Shown here piece by piece: positions 25,885-34,237 of a stretch of 64,000 nucleotides of DNA. The translations under genes were made by a program, and so were the position numbers. This stretch comes from Amylibacter sp. IMCC11727. Its GTDB lineage: Bacteria > Pseudomonadota > Alphaproteobacteria > Rhodobacterales > Rhodobacteraceae. The DNA lies in assembly GCF_029854195.1 (NCBI RefSeq), contig NZ_CP122960.1, positions 681,001 through 745,000 on the forward strand, given 5' to 3'. Numbering within the stretch: position 1 is the stretch's first letter; the number at the start of each line of letters is the position of its first letter. The notes under the pieces are model-generated. The model did not search any database, was not told where the DNA came from, and saw nothing but the letters and a program-made list of their open reading frames with translations.

Positions 25885-26507
25885 TGTTTACCTTTGAATT
25901 CATGCTGATCTGGGTGGGCTGGCTGATGGCGGGCGGCAGCCCCGGGCCTGCGACCTTGTCGATTGCTGGGACGGCCATGCAAAGGGGGCGTGGGCCGGCG
26001 TTGATTGTCAGCCTTGGGATTTTGGCGGGGTCTGCAAGTTGGGGGATCGCCGCCGCATTGGGGTTAAGCGCGATTATGTTGGCGAATGCTTGGATCTTTG
26101 AGATTGTGCGGTATTTCGGCGCTGGGTATCTGCTGTGGTTGGCGATCAAAGCGCTGCGATCTGCAACAAAACCTGCGGGTGCAATGAGCGGGACACCGTT
26201 TTCAGGCGGGCCGAAAACCCTGTTTGCTAAGGGTATGGCGCTACACATCACCAACCCCAAAGCAATCCTTAGCTGGGGGTCGATTTATGCGATTGTTGCA
26301 CCTGCTGGGGCGACAGTGGTGGATTTGTTCGGCTATTTCGGTGTTTTATATGCTGGGTCGATTATGATTTTCATCGGTTATGCGTTTTTGTTTTCATCCC
26401 CTTGGATTGTCGCAGGGTATAGCCGCGCACGGCGCTGGTTCGATTTGGCGTTCGCGGGGTTCTTTGGTTTTGCCAGCGTGAAGATTTTGACGGCGAAATT
26501 GACATGA
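25884..26507 (+). CDS. LysE/RhtB-family exporter
   Basis: 207 residues, six predicted helices, with the family motif GWLMAGGSPGPATLSIAGTAMQRGRGPAL and the second signature LHITNPKAILSWGSIYAIV. It is an amino-acid or related exporter in the inner membrane. It lies between pdxJ (overlapping by one base) and acpS (4-base overlap), an insertion relative to the enteric era-pdxJ-acpS order but apparently fixed in this group. Confidence 0.86.
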   Translation: MFTFEFMLIWVGWLMAGGSPGPATLSIAGTAMQRGRGPALIVSLGILAGSASWGIAAALGLSAIMLANAWIFEIVRYFGAGYLLWLAIKALRSATKPAGAMSGTPFSGGPKTLFAKGMALHITNPKAILSWGSIYAIVAPAGATVVDLFGYFGVLYAGSIMIFIGYAFLFSSPWIVAGYSRARRWFDLAFAGFFGFASVKILTAKLT

Positions 26508-26911
26508 TCCTAGGTATTGGCACAGATTTGGCAAACATAGAGCGCATCGCGGGGACGCTCGATCGGTTTGGAGATCGGTTTCGCAATCGGGTGTTTACTG
26601 AGCGTGAGCAGGCCAAAGCGGCGCGGCGTAAGGATGAGGCGGGGACCTATGCCAAACGTTGGGCCGCAAAAGAGGCGTGTTCAAAGGCGCTGGGCACGGG
26701 GCTCGCCATGGGAATATCATGGAAAGATATGTCTGTTTCAAACTTGCGCACGGGCCAACCCGTGATGGAATTGACGGGCTGGGCGGCTGAACGATTGGCC
26801 GAGATGACGCCAGCGGGGCATAAGGCCACCGTGCATGTGTCTTTGACCGACGATCACCCGTGGGCGCAGGCTTTTGTGGTGATCGAGGCGGAGCCTGTGC
26901 AGGTTGACTAA
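26504..26911 (+). CDS. acpS: Holo-[acyl-carrier-protein] synthase
   Basis: 135 residues with MILGIGTDLANIERI (Mg-binding Asp) and YAKRWAAKEACSKALGTG (KEA motif), the standard AcpS signatures. It moves 4'-phosphopantetheine from CoA to apo-acyl carrier protein. The ATG overlaps the previous stop by 4 bases (ATGA). lepB follows after 50 bases. Confidence 0.96.
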   Translation: MILGIGTDLANIERIAGTLDRFGDRFRNRVFTEREQAKAARRKDEAGTYAKRWAAKEACSKALGTGLAMGISWKDMSVSNLRTGQPVMELTGWAAERLAEMTPAGHKATVHVSLTDDHPWAQAFVVIEAEPVQVD

Positions 26912-26961
26912 TTCCCCACCACGCGCCATGTAGCGTTGGAGCAAACTGACAGGCGGACGCT

Positions 26962-27768
26962 ATGGTTGACGAACCCAAAAAGACGAATGGTATAGCAGAA
27001 ACGTTCAAAACTGTGTTTTGGGCGTTGTTCATTGCGGGCATCATTCGCACCATCTTGTTTCAGCCGTTTTGGATTCCGTCTGGATCGATGAAATCCACCA
27101 TGTTGATTGGGGATTTTCTGTTCGTGAATAAATACGCTTACGGCTATAGCTGGGCGTCTTGTCCGACCATTCGGGGCGTTGATTTCTGCGGGTTTGCCAA
27201 AGACTGGGACGGACGTGTGTGGCAAGGAGAGCCAGAGCGCGGCGATATTATCGTGTTTAAACACCCGACCACGGAAACGGATTTCATCAAGCGTTTGATC
27301 GGTTTGCCTGGTGACAAGGTTCAAGTGACTGATGGCCAGCTGAGCATCAATGGTGTTGCGGTTCCGCGCGTGGCCAATGGCGTGTTTACTGAGACATTCG
27401 AAGAGCAGGGTCCGATGCGCAATCAACCCCGTTGCGGCAATGGAACGGTTGGAATCGGCGCGGATTGCAACAAGGCGATTTTCACAGAAACATTGCCTGA
27501 AGGGAAAACCTATCAAACCTTGGATATTGGTTTGGGTCAGGGCGACAACACCCCTGTTTTCACGGTTCCAGAGGGCAAATATTTCTTTATGGGTGACAAC
27601 CGCGACAATTCAACGGACAGCCGCTATCGCCAGCCGAATGGTGTTGGGTTTGTGCCCGCGAGTTATCTGGTTGGCCGCGCGGATCGTGTGATGTTTTCCA
27701 GTGCGGGGACGTCGATCCTTGCGTTTTGGACATGGCGCGGTGATCGTTTCTTTAAGAGTTTGAATTGA
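26962..27768 (+). CDS. lepB: Signal peptidase I
   Basis: 268 residues with one N-terminal membrane segment (about 14-32), the nucleophile in IPSGSMKST (Ser42), the general-base lysine near residue 110 in DFIKRLIGLPGDKV, and the MGDNRDNSTDSR box. It cleaves signal peptides on the outer face of the inner membrane. The ORF overlaps rnc by 4 bases. Confidence 0.96.
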   Translation: MVDEPKKTNGIAETFKTVFWALFIAGIIRTILFQPFWIPSGSMKSTMLIGDFLFVNKYAYGYSWASCPTIRGVDFCGFAKDWDGRVWQGEPERGDIIVFKHPTTETDFIKRLIGLPGDKVQVTDGQLSINGVAVPRVANGVFTETFEEQGPMRNQPRCGNGTVGIGADCNKAIFTETLPEGKTYQTLDIGLGQGDNTPVFTVPEGKYFFMGDNRDNSTDSRYRQPNGVGFVPASYLVGRADRVMFSSAGTSILAFWTWRGDRFFKSLN

Positions 27769-28454
27769 AGTTAGCTGCAGAACTGCGGGAGTTTAGTGCT
27801 CGGTTGGGGCATGATTTTGCAGAGCCAGAACACCTGATCCAGGCGGTAACGCATTCTTCGTTGTCGTCCACCACGCGCAGTGACAATCAGCGGTTGGAAT
27901 TCCTTGGGGATCGGGTGTTGGGGCTGGTGATTGCAGAGGCCCTGTCTGATCGAGATCCAAGCGCATCTGAAGGGCAGATGGCCCCACGGTTTAATGCGTT
28001 GGTGCGCAAGGAGACCTGTGCGGATATTGCGCGGGAATTGGATTTGGGTGCGGCGTTGAAAATGGGCCGATCCGAGATGTTATCAGGCGGGCGGCGCAAA
28101 CAGGCGATTTTGGCCGATGCAATGGAAGCGGTGATTGCCGCTGTGTACCGTGACGCAGGATTTGATGTGGCGCGGGCCTTGGTGTTACGCCTGTGGGATG
28201 ATCGTATTGATGCAGCAAAAGACGATGCGCGCGATGCCAAGACCACATTACAAGAATGGGCGCAGGCCCGTGGCATGAAGCCACCAAAATACGTGGAAGT
28301 GGGCCGCACGGGCCCAGATCATGCGCCGATCTTTGAAATCGAGGCGCAATTGTCCAATGGGATGGCGGGATCAGGGTCTGCGGAAAGCAAACGAAATGCG
28401 CAACAAGCGGCGGCAAAGGCCGTGCTGGCGCAAGTGGAGAATTTGAATGACTGA
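27765..28454 (+). CDS. rnc: Ribonuclease III
   Basis: 229 residues, TTG start overlapping the lepB stop. RNase III signature DNQRLEFLGDRVLGLVIAEAL with catalytic acidic residues, then the second acidic cluster AILADAMEAVIAAVYRDAGF, and a C-terminal double-stranded RNA-binding domain (about 155-229, ending GSAESKRNAQQAAAKAVLAQ). It processes rRNA precursors and other double-stranded RNA. It overlaps era by 8 bases, the widespread rnc-era pairing. Confidence 0.96.
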   Translation: MKLAAELREFSARLGHDFAEPEHLIQAVTHSSLSSTTRSDNQRLEFLGDRVLGLVIAEALSDRDPSASEGQMAPRFNALVRKETCADIARELDLGAALKMGRSEMLSGGRRKQAILADAMEAVIAAVYRDAGFDVARALVLRLWDDRIDAAKDDARDAKTTLQEWAQARGMKPPKYVEVGRTGPDHAPIFEIEAQLSNGMAGSGSAESKRNAQQAAAKAVLAQVENLND

Positions 28455-29373
28455 CACGCAAGCGCAAACGCGCGCAGGATTTGTGGCGCTGATTGGCGAG
28501 CCGAATGCGGGGAAATCAACGCTGATGAACCGTTTGGTGGGTGCGAAAGTGTCAATCGTTACTCATAAGGTGCAGACCACCCGCGCCCGCATTCGCGGTA
28601 TTGCCCAGCACGAAGACAGCCAATTGGTGTTTGTGGACACGCCTGGCCTGTTTCGCACGCGGCGCAATTTGGACCGTGCGATGGTTGCGGCTGCTTGGGC
28701 GGGCGCTGGGGATGCGGATATCACCGTTTTGCTGGTGGAGGCCCATCGGGGTGTGACCCCAGGTGTGAAGATGATTTTGGAAGAGCTGGGCAATAAGGTG
28801 AATAAATCCGCCAAAGTTGCGCTGGCGATTAACAGAATCGACAAGGTGAAATCAGATCGGTTGTTGGCGATGACACAAGAGTTATCCGCCGCGTTTCCGT
28901 TTGAAGAAGTGTTTATGATTTCAGCGGAAAAGGGGCATGGGGTCGGTGATCTGATGTCTTATCTGGCGAAGTCGGTTCCAGCGGGGCCATGGCTGTACCC
29001 TGACGATCAAATCGCAGATGTGCCGATGAAAATGATCGCGGCGGAAACCACGCGCGAGAAGTTGATGCTACGTTTGCATCAGGAATTGCCCTATTTCCTG
29101 ACCGTAGAGACCGAAGGTTGGGAGCAGAAAAAAGACGGCTCTGTGCGTATTGATCAGGTGATTTACGTGACCCGTGAGGGGCACAAAGGGATCACTGTGG
29201 GGCCAAAGGGTGAAACCATCAAAGCGGTGAGCATGGCGGCGCGAACAGAATTGAAGGAACTGATGGGCGTGGACGTGCATCTGTTTTTGCAAGTGAAGGT
29301 ACGGCCAAAGTGGGAGAGCGAGGCCGAGCGGTTCACGGAGATGGGGCTCGATTTCAAAGACACGCGGGAATAA
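28447..29373 (+). CDS. era: GTPase Era
   Basis: 308 residues with G1 GEPNAGKSTLMNRLVG, G3 DTPGLF, G4 NRID (an Arg for the usual Lys) and a C-terminal KH domain (ITVGPKGETIKAVSMAARTELKELMG). Era binds 16S rRNA near its 3' end and helps 30S assembly at the inner membrane. It overlaps rnc and is followed 3 bases later by the DUF1491 gene. Confidence 0.97.
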   Translation: MTDTQAQTRAGFVALIGEPNAGKSTLMNRLVGAKVSIVTHKVQTTRARIRGIAQHEDSQLVFVDTPGLFRTRRNLDRAMVAAAWAGAGDADITVLLVEAHRGVTPGVKMILEELGNKVNKSAKVALAINRIDKVKSDRLLAMTQELSAAFPFEEVFMISAEKGHGVGDLMSYLAKSVPAGPWLYPDDQIADVPMKMIAAETTREKLMLRLHQELPYFLTVETEGWEQKKDGSVRIDQVIYVTREGHKGITVGPKGETIKAVSMAARTELKELMGVDVHLFLQVKVRPKWESEAERFTEMGLDFKDTRE

Positions 29374-29376
29374 GCC

Positions 29377-29706
29377 TTGGCGCGGTTGACCACCGAATTT
29401 TGGGTAAGTGCCTATATTCGCCGTTTGGCGCTGGCTGATATTCCAGCGTTTGTGACAGCCAAAGGCGATGCAACGGCGGGGGCGGTTTTGATCAAACAAG
29501 CGCCGTTGGATGGAACGGCCAAATTGTTTCAGCGATCCTACGATCTGGATGGCAACCGTGTTTGGGTTACATTGGCCGAAGGTGAAGAACGTGGTGTGGA
29601 CGAGGCCGTTCAGCGCCAGCGGTCTTTTGATCCTGACATCTGGGTGATTGAGGTTGAGGATCGTGCGGGGCGGCATTTGCTCGATGAAGAGGGCCTGAGC
29701 GGTTAA
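29377..29706 (+). CDS. DUF1491 protein
   Basis: 109 residues with a TTG start, beginning MARLTTEFWVSAYIRRL, which I associate with DUF1491, an alphaproteobacterial family always near era or recO. Later FDPDIWVIEVEDRAGRHLLDE. No known motif. Its 3-base spacing after era shows it belongs to the same transcript. Function unknown. Confidence 0.82.
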   Translation: MARLTTEFWVSAYIRRLALADIPAFVTAKGDATAGAVLIKQAPLDGTAKLFQRSYDLDGNRVWVTLAEGEERGVDEAVQRQRSFDPDIWVIEVEDRAGRHLLDEEGLSG

Positions 29707-29712
29707 AGCGGG

Positions 29713-29751
29713 ATACCTGCGGCGCGCGTATTTTTTGACAAAAGAAACAGG
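29713..29751. repeat. Dispersed intergenic motif, copy c (weaker)
   Basis: Starts 7 bases after the DUF1491 stop. ATACCTGCGGCGCGCGTATT and the following T-run plus AAAAGAAACAGG align with copies a and b with a short insertion near the end. It lies between two plus-strand genes. Confidence 0.4.
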
Positions 29752-29784
29752 GGCTGGTCTTTCTTTTGAGAGGGGCGCATTCTG

Positions 29785-30246
29785 GTGTGTATGAATGCTG
29801 CGAAAATCAAAACTCCTGTTGGTGTGCTGGGCCTGATCGAGGTTGATGGCGCAATTACTCAGCTGGTTTGGGATGGGTGGAACGAAGGTGCGCGCACTCC
29901 TGTTTTGAAAGAGGGTTTGGCGCAGTTGGAAGCCTATTTCGCGGGTGAATTAGAGTGGTTTGATCTGCCGCTGGCCCCGAAAGGAACGGAATTTCAGCAG
30001 CAAGTTTATGCAGCAATGTCGGCGATTCCACGGGGGCAAACTTTGACCTATGGGGATATTGCGAATGCACTGGGTGTGCCAGCGCAGCCTGTTGGACAGG
30101 CCTGTGGCAGCAATCCGATCCCTGTAATTATTCCGTGTCATCGCGTGGTGGGTGCAGATGGGCTCGGCGGGTTTTCAGGGGATGGCGGTGTTGAGATGAA
30201 GGTGAAGTTGCTGCAGGGCGAAGGGGCATATTCGCTGCTTCTGTAA
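29785..30246 (+). CDS. ogt: Methylated-DNA--protein-cysteine S-methyltransferase
   Basis: 153 residues from a GTG, with an ATG two codons later. The active-site cysteine lies in VIIPCHRVVGADG, and the DNA-binding region in GTEFQQQVYAAMSAIPRGQTLTYGDIANALG, as in Ogt/Ada C-terminal domains. It removes alkyl groups from O6-guanine suicidally. The linker at the N terminus is short (about 70 residues), normal for Ogt. Confidence 0.93.
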   Translation: MCMNAAKIKTPVGVLGLIEVDGAITQLVWDGWNEGARTPVLKEGLAQLEAYFAGELEWFDLPLAPKGTEFQQQVYAAMSAIPRGQTLTYGDIANALGVPAQPVGQACGSNPIPVIIPCHRVVGADGLGGFSGDGGVEMKVKLLQGEGAYSLLL

Positions 30247-30255
30247 AGGGTTTCC

Positions 30256-31092
30256 ATGACTGTTTTTGTGTTTGCTGCTGTTTTGTTTGCTGCGCTGTTG
30301 CATGCCAGTTGGAATGCGATTGTCAAATTTGGCGATGATAAGTTTCAGGGCATGGTTCTTTTGTCCATTGCCCATGGGATTATCGGGTTGATGATGATTG
30401 CGGCGTTCCCGATGCCAAAGGTGGAAAGCTGGCCTTTGTTGGCGGGGTCGGTGCTGTTCCATCTGATTTACAAGTCATTTCTGACGGTAGCTTATATGCG
30501 TGGTGATTTGAGCCGCGTGTATCCAATTGCCCGTGGGACTGCGCCGATGATCGTTTTGGCGGTGAGTTTGGTCATACTGTCGGATGTGGTGACGGGCACG
30601 CAAATTGGTGGGATTCTGCTGGTGGGGCTCGGTATTATCCTGATGGCACGCGGGGTTTTCACGCAAGGGGAAGAGCGTGCGTTGATCCCATATGCGTTGC
30701 TGGCGGCGGTGGGGACGGCTGGCTATTCTTTGTTTGATGGGCTGGGTGCGCGGGCGTCTGGCAATGCGTCAGGTTATGTTGGGTGGCTGTTTTTTCTGGA
30801 CGCGTTTTTGTTCACCCTTGGCGGGTTGTTCATCAAAGGGCGGGCGGTTTTACCAAAATCAGCCAAAATTTGGACGCTGGGGATGATCGCAGGGGCGTTT
30901 TCTGTTGGGGCCTATTGGATTGCGGTTTGGGCCATGACCATTGCGCCGATTGCGCTGGTTACGGCGTTGCGCGAGGTATCGGTTTTGTTTGCGGTTTTGA
31001 TCGGTGTTTTGTTTTTCAAAGACAAAGCGGATGCGGGCAAGATTGTTGCCGCATTGGTGATCGTCGCGGGTGTGATCGCGATTAGGATTTAG
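30256..31092 (+). CDS. EamA/DMT-superfamily transporter
   Basis: 278 residues with about ten membrane helices arranged as two EamA repeats (residues about 1-135 and 145-278); the repeat ends ALREVSVLFAVLIGVLFFKD and GDLSRVYPIARGTAPMI are typical. Drug/metabolite transporter of the inner membrane, substrate unknown. It starts 9 bases after ogt. Its 3' end overlaps the convergent pcs gene by 11 bases. Confidence 0.86.
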   Translation: MTVFVFAAVLFAALLHASWNAIVKFGDDKFQGMVLLSIAHGIIGLMMIAAFPMPKVESWPLLAGSVLFHLIYKSFLTVAYMRGDLSRVYPIARGTAPMIVLAVSLVILSDVVTGTQIGGILLVGLGIILMARGVFTQGEERALIPYALLAAVGTAGYSLFDGLGARASGNASGYVGWLFFLDAFLFTLGGLFIKGRAVLPKSAKIWTLGMIAGAFSVGAYWIAVWAMTIAPIALVTALREVSVLFAVLIGVLFFKDKADAGKIVAALVIVAGVIAIRI

Positions 31093-31780
31093 CGCGTTCT
31101 GGGATCAGTTCTTGGACGATGCCAACGCCAAGCAGGTAGATGCTGGTGAGGCCGAGGGCGGTTGTCACAAACGGGCCAGCGTGGAAATCAGCGAGGGCCG
31201 AGATACAGGCGAGTGCGGTCCAGATAATTGCGATGGGCAAGCTGAGCAAGCGCCAGCGTTCAGTGCGCACAGGGTGAATGAATTTCAGCGGTGTGAACAT
31301 GGCAATGGCGCAGAGCACAACCACGATGAGGATGATCCAGAAGTTGGGTTCAGTGGCGAACATCACCAGCACAACCATATTCCAGCAACCAGGGAAGCCA
31401 GCAAAGGAATTATCCTTTGTTTTCATGCCATTGTCGGCGAAGTACATCGCCGAGGTGAAGGTGATGATCAAGATACAAACCCAGCCTGTCCAATCAGGCA
31501 GAAGGCCGCTTTTGAAAAGGGCGAAGGCGGGGATAAATACGTAGGTGAGGTAGTCGATGATAAGATCGAGCAGCACGCCGTCATATTCGGGGGCATTGGT
31601 TTTTACATCGTATTTGCGGGCCAAGGGGCCGTCGATGCCATCTACGAAAAAAGCCACAACCAGCCAGAAATACATAAGATCCCATTTCGCATCCACGGCC
31701 GCGAGCATGGCAAGCATGGCGAAAACGGCACCTGTGGCGGTGAGGAGATGGACGGAGAGAGCTTTGATACGTAGTGACAT
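31082..31780 (-). CDS. pcs: Phosphatidylcholine synthase
   Basis: 232 residues with about eight membrane segments and the CDP-alcohol phosphotransferase motif in FFVDGIDGPLARKYDVKTN..PEYDGVLLDLIID (D-G-x2-A-R-x8-G-x3-D-x3-D). The context and length fit the bacterial Pcs, which condenses choline with CDP-diacylglycerol to make phosphatidylcholine in one step in the inner membrane. This lipid is usual in Rhodobacterales. It is convergent with the EamA gene. Confidence 0.92.
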   Translation of the reverse strand: MSLRIKALSVHLLTATGAVFAMLAMLAAVDAKWDLMYFWLVVAFFVDGIDGPLARKYDVKTNAPEYDGVLLDLIIDYLTYVFIPAFALFKSGLLPDWTGWVCILIITFTSAMYFADNGMKTKDNSFAGFPGCWNMVVLVMFATEPNFWIILIVVVLCAIAMFTPLKFIHPVRTERWRLLSLPIAIIWTALACISALADFHAGPFVTTALGLTSIYLLGVGIVQELIPERAKS

Positions 31781-31839
31781 TTGGTCTTAATACTCGGTTT
31801 TTTGGGAAATGCGAATGTTAAAGCGGCGTGAGAAGCGCT

Positions 31840-32760
31840 CTATGCGCCTTTTGGGTGGGCTTTTTTATACACGTCCATAAGTCGAGCTTGGTCCAAGGCG
31901 GTATAGGCTTGGGTTGTGGAGAGCGAGGCGTGACCGAGCAGTTCTTGGATGGCGCGAAGATCACCGCCAGCCTCTAACAGGTGGGTGGCGAAGGAGTGGC
32001 GCATGGCGTGCGGGGTTGCTGTGGCGGGCAGGCCCAATTGCATACGCGTTTGTTCCATCACCTTTTGAATGTGGCGTGGGTTGAGTCGTTTGCCCCGCTT
32101 GCCAATGAAGAGCGGGTGTTCCGCGTCGAGGGGGTAGGGACAAAGTTGCAGGTATTCGTCCACGGCGCGGCGTGCGGCGGGCAGGACGGGGACGATGCGG
32201 TCTTTGTCACCTTTGCCGCGAATGCGGAGTGTTTCCCCAAAGGGGGCGGCGGCGCGGTTGAGGCCGAGGGCTTCGGATATGCGCAGGCCGCAGCCGTAGA
32301 GCAGAGTGATAACGGCGGCGTCCCGTGCCCCTGTCCAGCCGTCCATGGTTTGCAATTCTGCTGTGTCGATCATGGCTTTGGCCTGATCGCGGGCCATGGG
32401 GCGCGGCAATTGAGGTTTGAATTTTGGCGCGCGGGTGGCCAAAGGAGCGGTGACTTCGATGCCTTCGGCTTCGCCCAGCCAGCGAAAAAAGGATTTTACC
32501 GCAGAAAGCTCGCGGGCGAGCGAACGGGGGCCAACGCCACGGCGGCGTTCATGGGCCATCCATGCCCGCATGTCGGTGATTTTGATCTGGCTAAGTTTGG
32601 TTTTGCCCACATCGCCGCCAAGGTGGTTGGACAAAAAACCGATGAACCCTGCAACATCCCGTTGGTAGGCCTCGATGGTTTTGTCTGCGACCCCTTGCAA
32701 GGCGGTGATGCTGGCAAGCCAACGCTGAAGAAGATCGAATGCGCCTGAAGAGGCGTGCAT
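31840..32760 (-). CDS. xerC: Tyrosine recombinase XerC
   Basis: 306 residues: an N-terminal SAM-like core-binding domain (residues about 10-100) and a catalytic domain with the Arg in LLYGCGLRISEALGL, the Lys strand in IRGKGDKDRIVPV, the HAMRHSFATHLLEAG His/Arg pair, LGHASLSTTQAY, and the nucleophilic Tyr there. It resolves chromosome dimers at dif with XerD. The ATG overlaps the DUF484 stop as TGATG. Confidence 0.95.
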   Translation of the reverse strand: MHASSGAFDLLQRWLASITALQGVADKTIEAYQRDVAGFIGFLSNHLGGDVGKTKLSQIKITDMRAWMAHERRRGVGPRSLARELSAVKSFFRWLGEAEGIEVTAPLATRAPKFKPQLPRPMARDQAKAMIDTAELQTMDGWTGARDAAVITLLYGCGLRISEALGLNRAAAPFGETLRIRGKGDKDRIVPVLPAARRAVDEYLQLCPYPLDAEHPLFIGKRGKRLNPRHIQKVMEQTRMQLGLPATATPHAMRHSFATHLLEAGGDLRAIQELLGHASLSTTQAYTALDQARLMDVYKKAHPKGA

Positions 32761-33476
32761 CAGTTTAACCAGCGGCGCAAAACCCGTTCAAAGGCGCTGG
32801 CGAAAAAGACCAGAAGGTCGGCGCCTTTTTGTGGGGTAAATTGATCGGTGGACACAGAGCCGAGCACCAGCATGGCGGGCAGGTTGCCTTGGCCAAGGTC
32901 AATGCGAAGCAGGGCTTCGGAGGTGACGGTGTTGGCGGCATCGCCAAACAGGATCGGATCGGCGTCTTGGATCGCGCGGAGGGTGACAGGGCGCACGGTC
33001 GCATCGCGGCCACGGGTGATGTATTCGGCGATTGCCCCCGGGGCGCAGAAGCATACGCCAGAGCCGAATTCTTCTTGCAGCTGTTCTTCCATTTCTGGGG
33101 TGGCGGCTGGGCTTTCGAGAACCAGACGGGCAGAGGCCACGTTCAGAATGCGGGCCAGTTCGCCTTTGAGCAGTTCGAGAAATTCCGCAAAGGTGTCTGG
33201 TTCCAGAATGGCCAAAGTGGCGCGGTGGATTTGATTGGTGCTGGCGAGATTGTCATAAGCGGCGGCGATGACATGGCGATGCGTATCTTCGAGCCGATCA
33301 AGCCGACTTTCGAGGCGTTCAAGCGCGATAGTGCGCAGATCGACCACGTTTTTGCCACGCGCCTGTTCATCTGCTGAGATTAGCGCGCGCATGATGTCGT
33401 GGTCTTCTAAGACCCTGTTGGGGTTTTTGAGAATCTGTTTTCGCACCGCGTCTTGCGGTTTCGCCTGCTCGCTCAT
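32760..33476 (-). CDS. DUF484 family protein
   Basis: 238 residues with an N-terminal coiled coil of the DUF484 type (ALERLESRLDRLEDTHRHVIAAAYDNL, about 45-80) and a GAF-like C-terminal domain. In many proteobacteria it is encoded next to xerC, as here, with a TGATG overlap. No catalytic residue is known; role unknown. Confidence 0.86.
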   Translation of the reverse strand: MSEQAKPQDAVRKQILKNPNRVLEDHDIMRALISADEQARGKNVVDLRTIALERLESRLDRLEDTHRHVIAAAYDNLASTNQIHRATLAILEPDTFAEFLELLKGELARILNVASARLVLESPAATPEMEEQLQEEFGSGVCFCAPGAIAEYITRGRDATVRPVTLRAIQDADPILFGDAANTVTSEALLRIDLGQGNLPAMLVLGSVSTDQFTPQKGADLLVFFASAFERVLRRWLN

Positions 33477-33500
33477 TCGTTACGCCTCGTACTCTTGGCG

Positions 33501-34154
33501 TTACAGGATCTTTTGTCCCGTTTTCGCCCAATCCTTCATGAATGCATCCAAACCTTTATCGGTCAGCGGGTGTTTTGCAAGGTTTTGAAGCACGCTGGGT
33601 GGCGCTGTTACCACATCTGCGCCAATTTTAGCACAATCGGAAATGTGGTTCACAGTGCGAATAGAGGCCGCGAGGATTTCCGTTTCGAAGGCGTAGTTGT
33701 CGTAAATTGTGCGGATATCTTCGATCAATTCCAGCCCGTCGATGTTGATATCATCAAGGCGGCCAATGAACGGAGAGATGAATGTTGCGCCTGCTTTGGC
33801 GGCCAAAAGCGCCTGATTTGCGGAGAAGCACAGGGTTACGTTGACCATGGTGCCTTCTTCGGAGAGGGTTTTACAGGTTTTCAAACCATCCCATGTGAGG
33901 GGCACTTTGACCGCGATGTTTTCCGCGATTTTGGCCAGTTTACGGCCCTCTTTGATCATTTCGTCGTATTCCATGGCCACAACTTCGGCGGAGACTGGGC
34001 CGTCGATCATGTCGCAGATTTCTTTGGTCACTTCGAGGATATCACGGCCTGATTTCATGATCAGGGACGGGTTGGTTGTGACGCCATCCACAAAGCCAAG
34101 GTCGTTTAGGTCTGCGATTGCGTCTACGTCTGCGGTATCAACGAAAAATTTCAT
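33501..34154 (-). CDS. fsa: Fructose-6-phosphate aldolase / transaldolase-like protein
   Basis: 217 residues, the short class of the transaldolase family: KFFVDTADVDAI and DGVTTNPSLIMKSG at the start, the Schiff-base lysine in IAVKVPLTWDGL, VTLCFSANQALLAAKAGATFISPFIGRLDD in the middle. It either moves dihydroxyacetone units (transaldolase) or reversibly splits fructose 6-phosphate; sequence alone does not settle which. Divergent from priA. Confidence 0.92.
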   Translation of the reverse strand: MKFFVDTADVDAIADLNDLGFVDGVTTNPSLIMKSGRDILEVTKEICDMIDGPVSAEVVAMEYDEMIKEGRKLAKIAENIAVKVPLTWDGLKTCKTLSEEGTMVNVTLCFSANQALLAAKAGATFISPFIGRLDDINIDGLELIEDIRTIYDNYAFETEILAASIRTVNHISDCAKIGADVVTAPPSVLQNLAKHPLTDKGLDAFMKDWAKTGQKIL

Positions 34155-34237
34155 CTGTCTGGCCTTCTGGGTTCGGTTGGTTTCTTGCGCCGCGTGGGCG
34201 CGAGTGTCATGTTGGGGTTTACCGCAATGCGCCTTAA

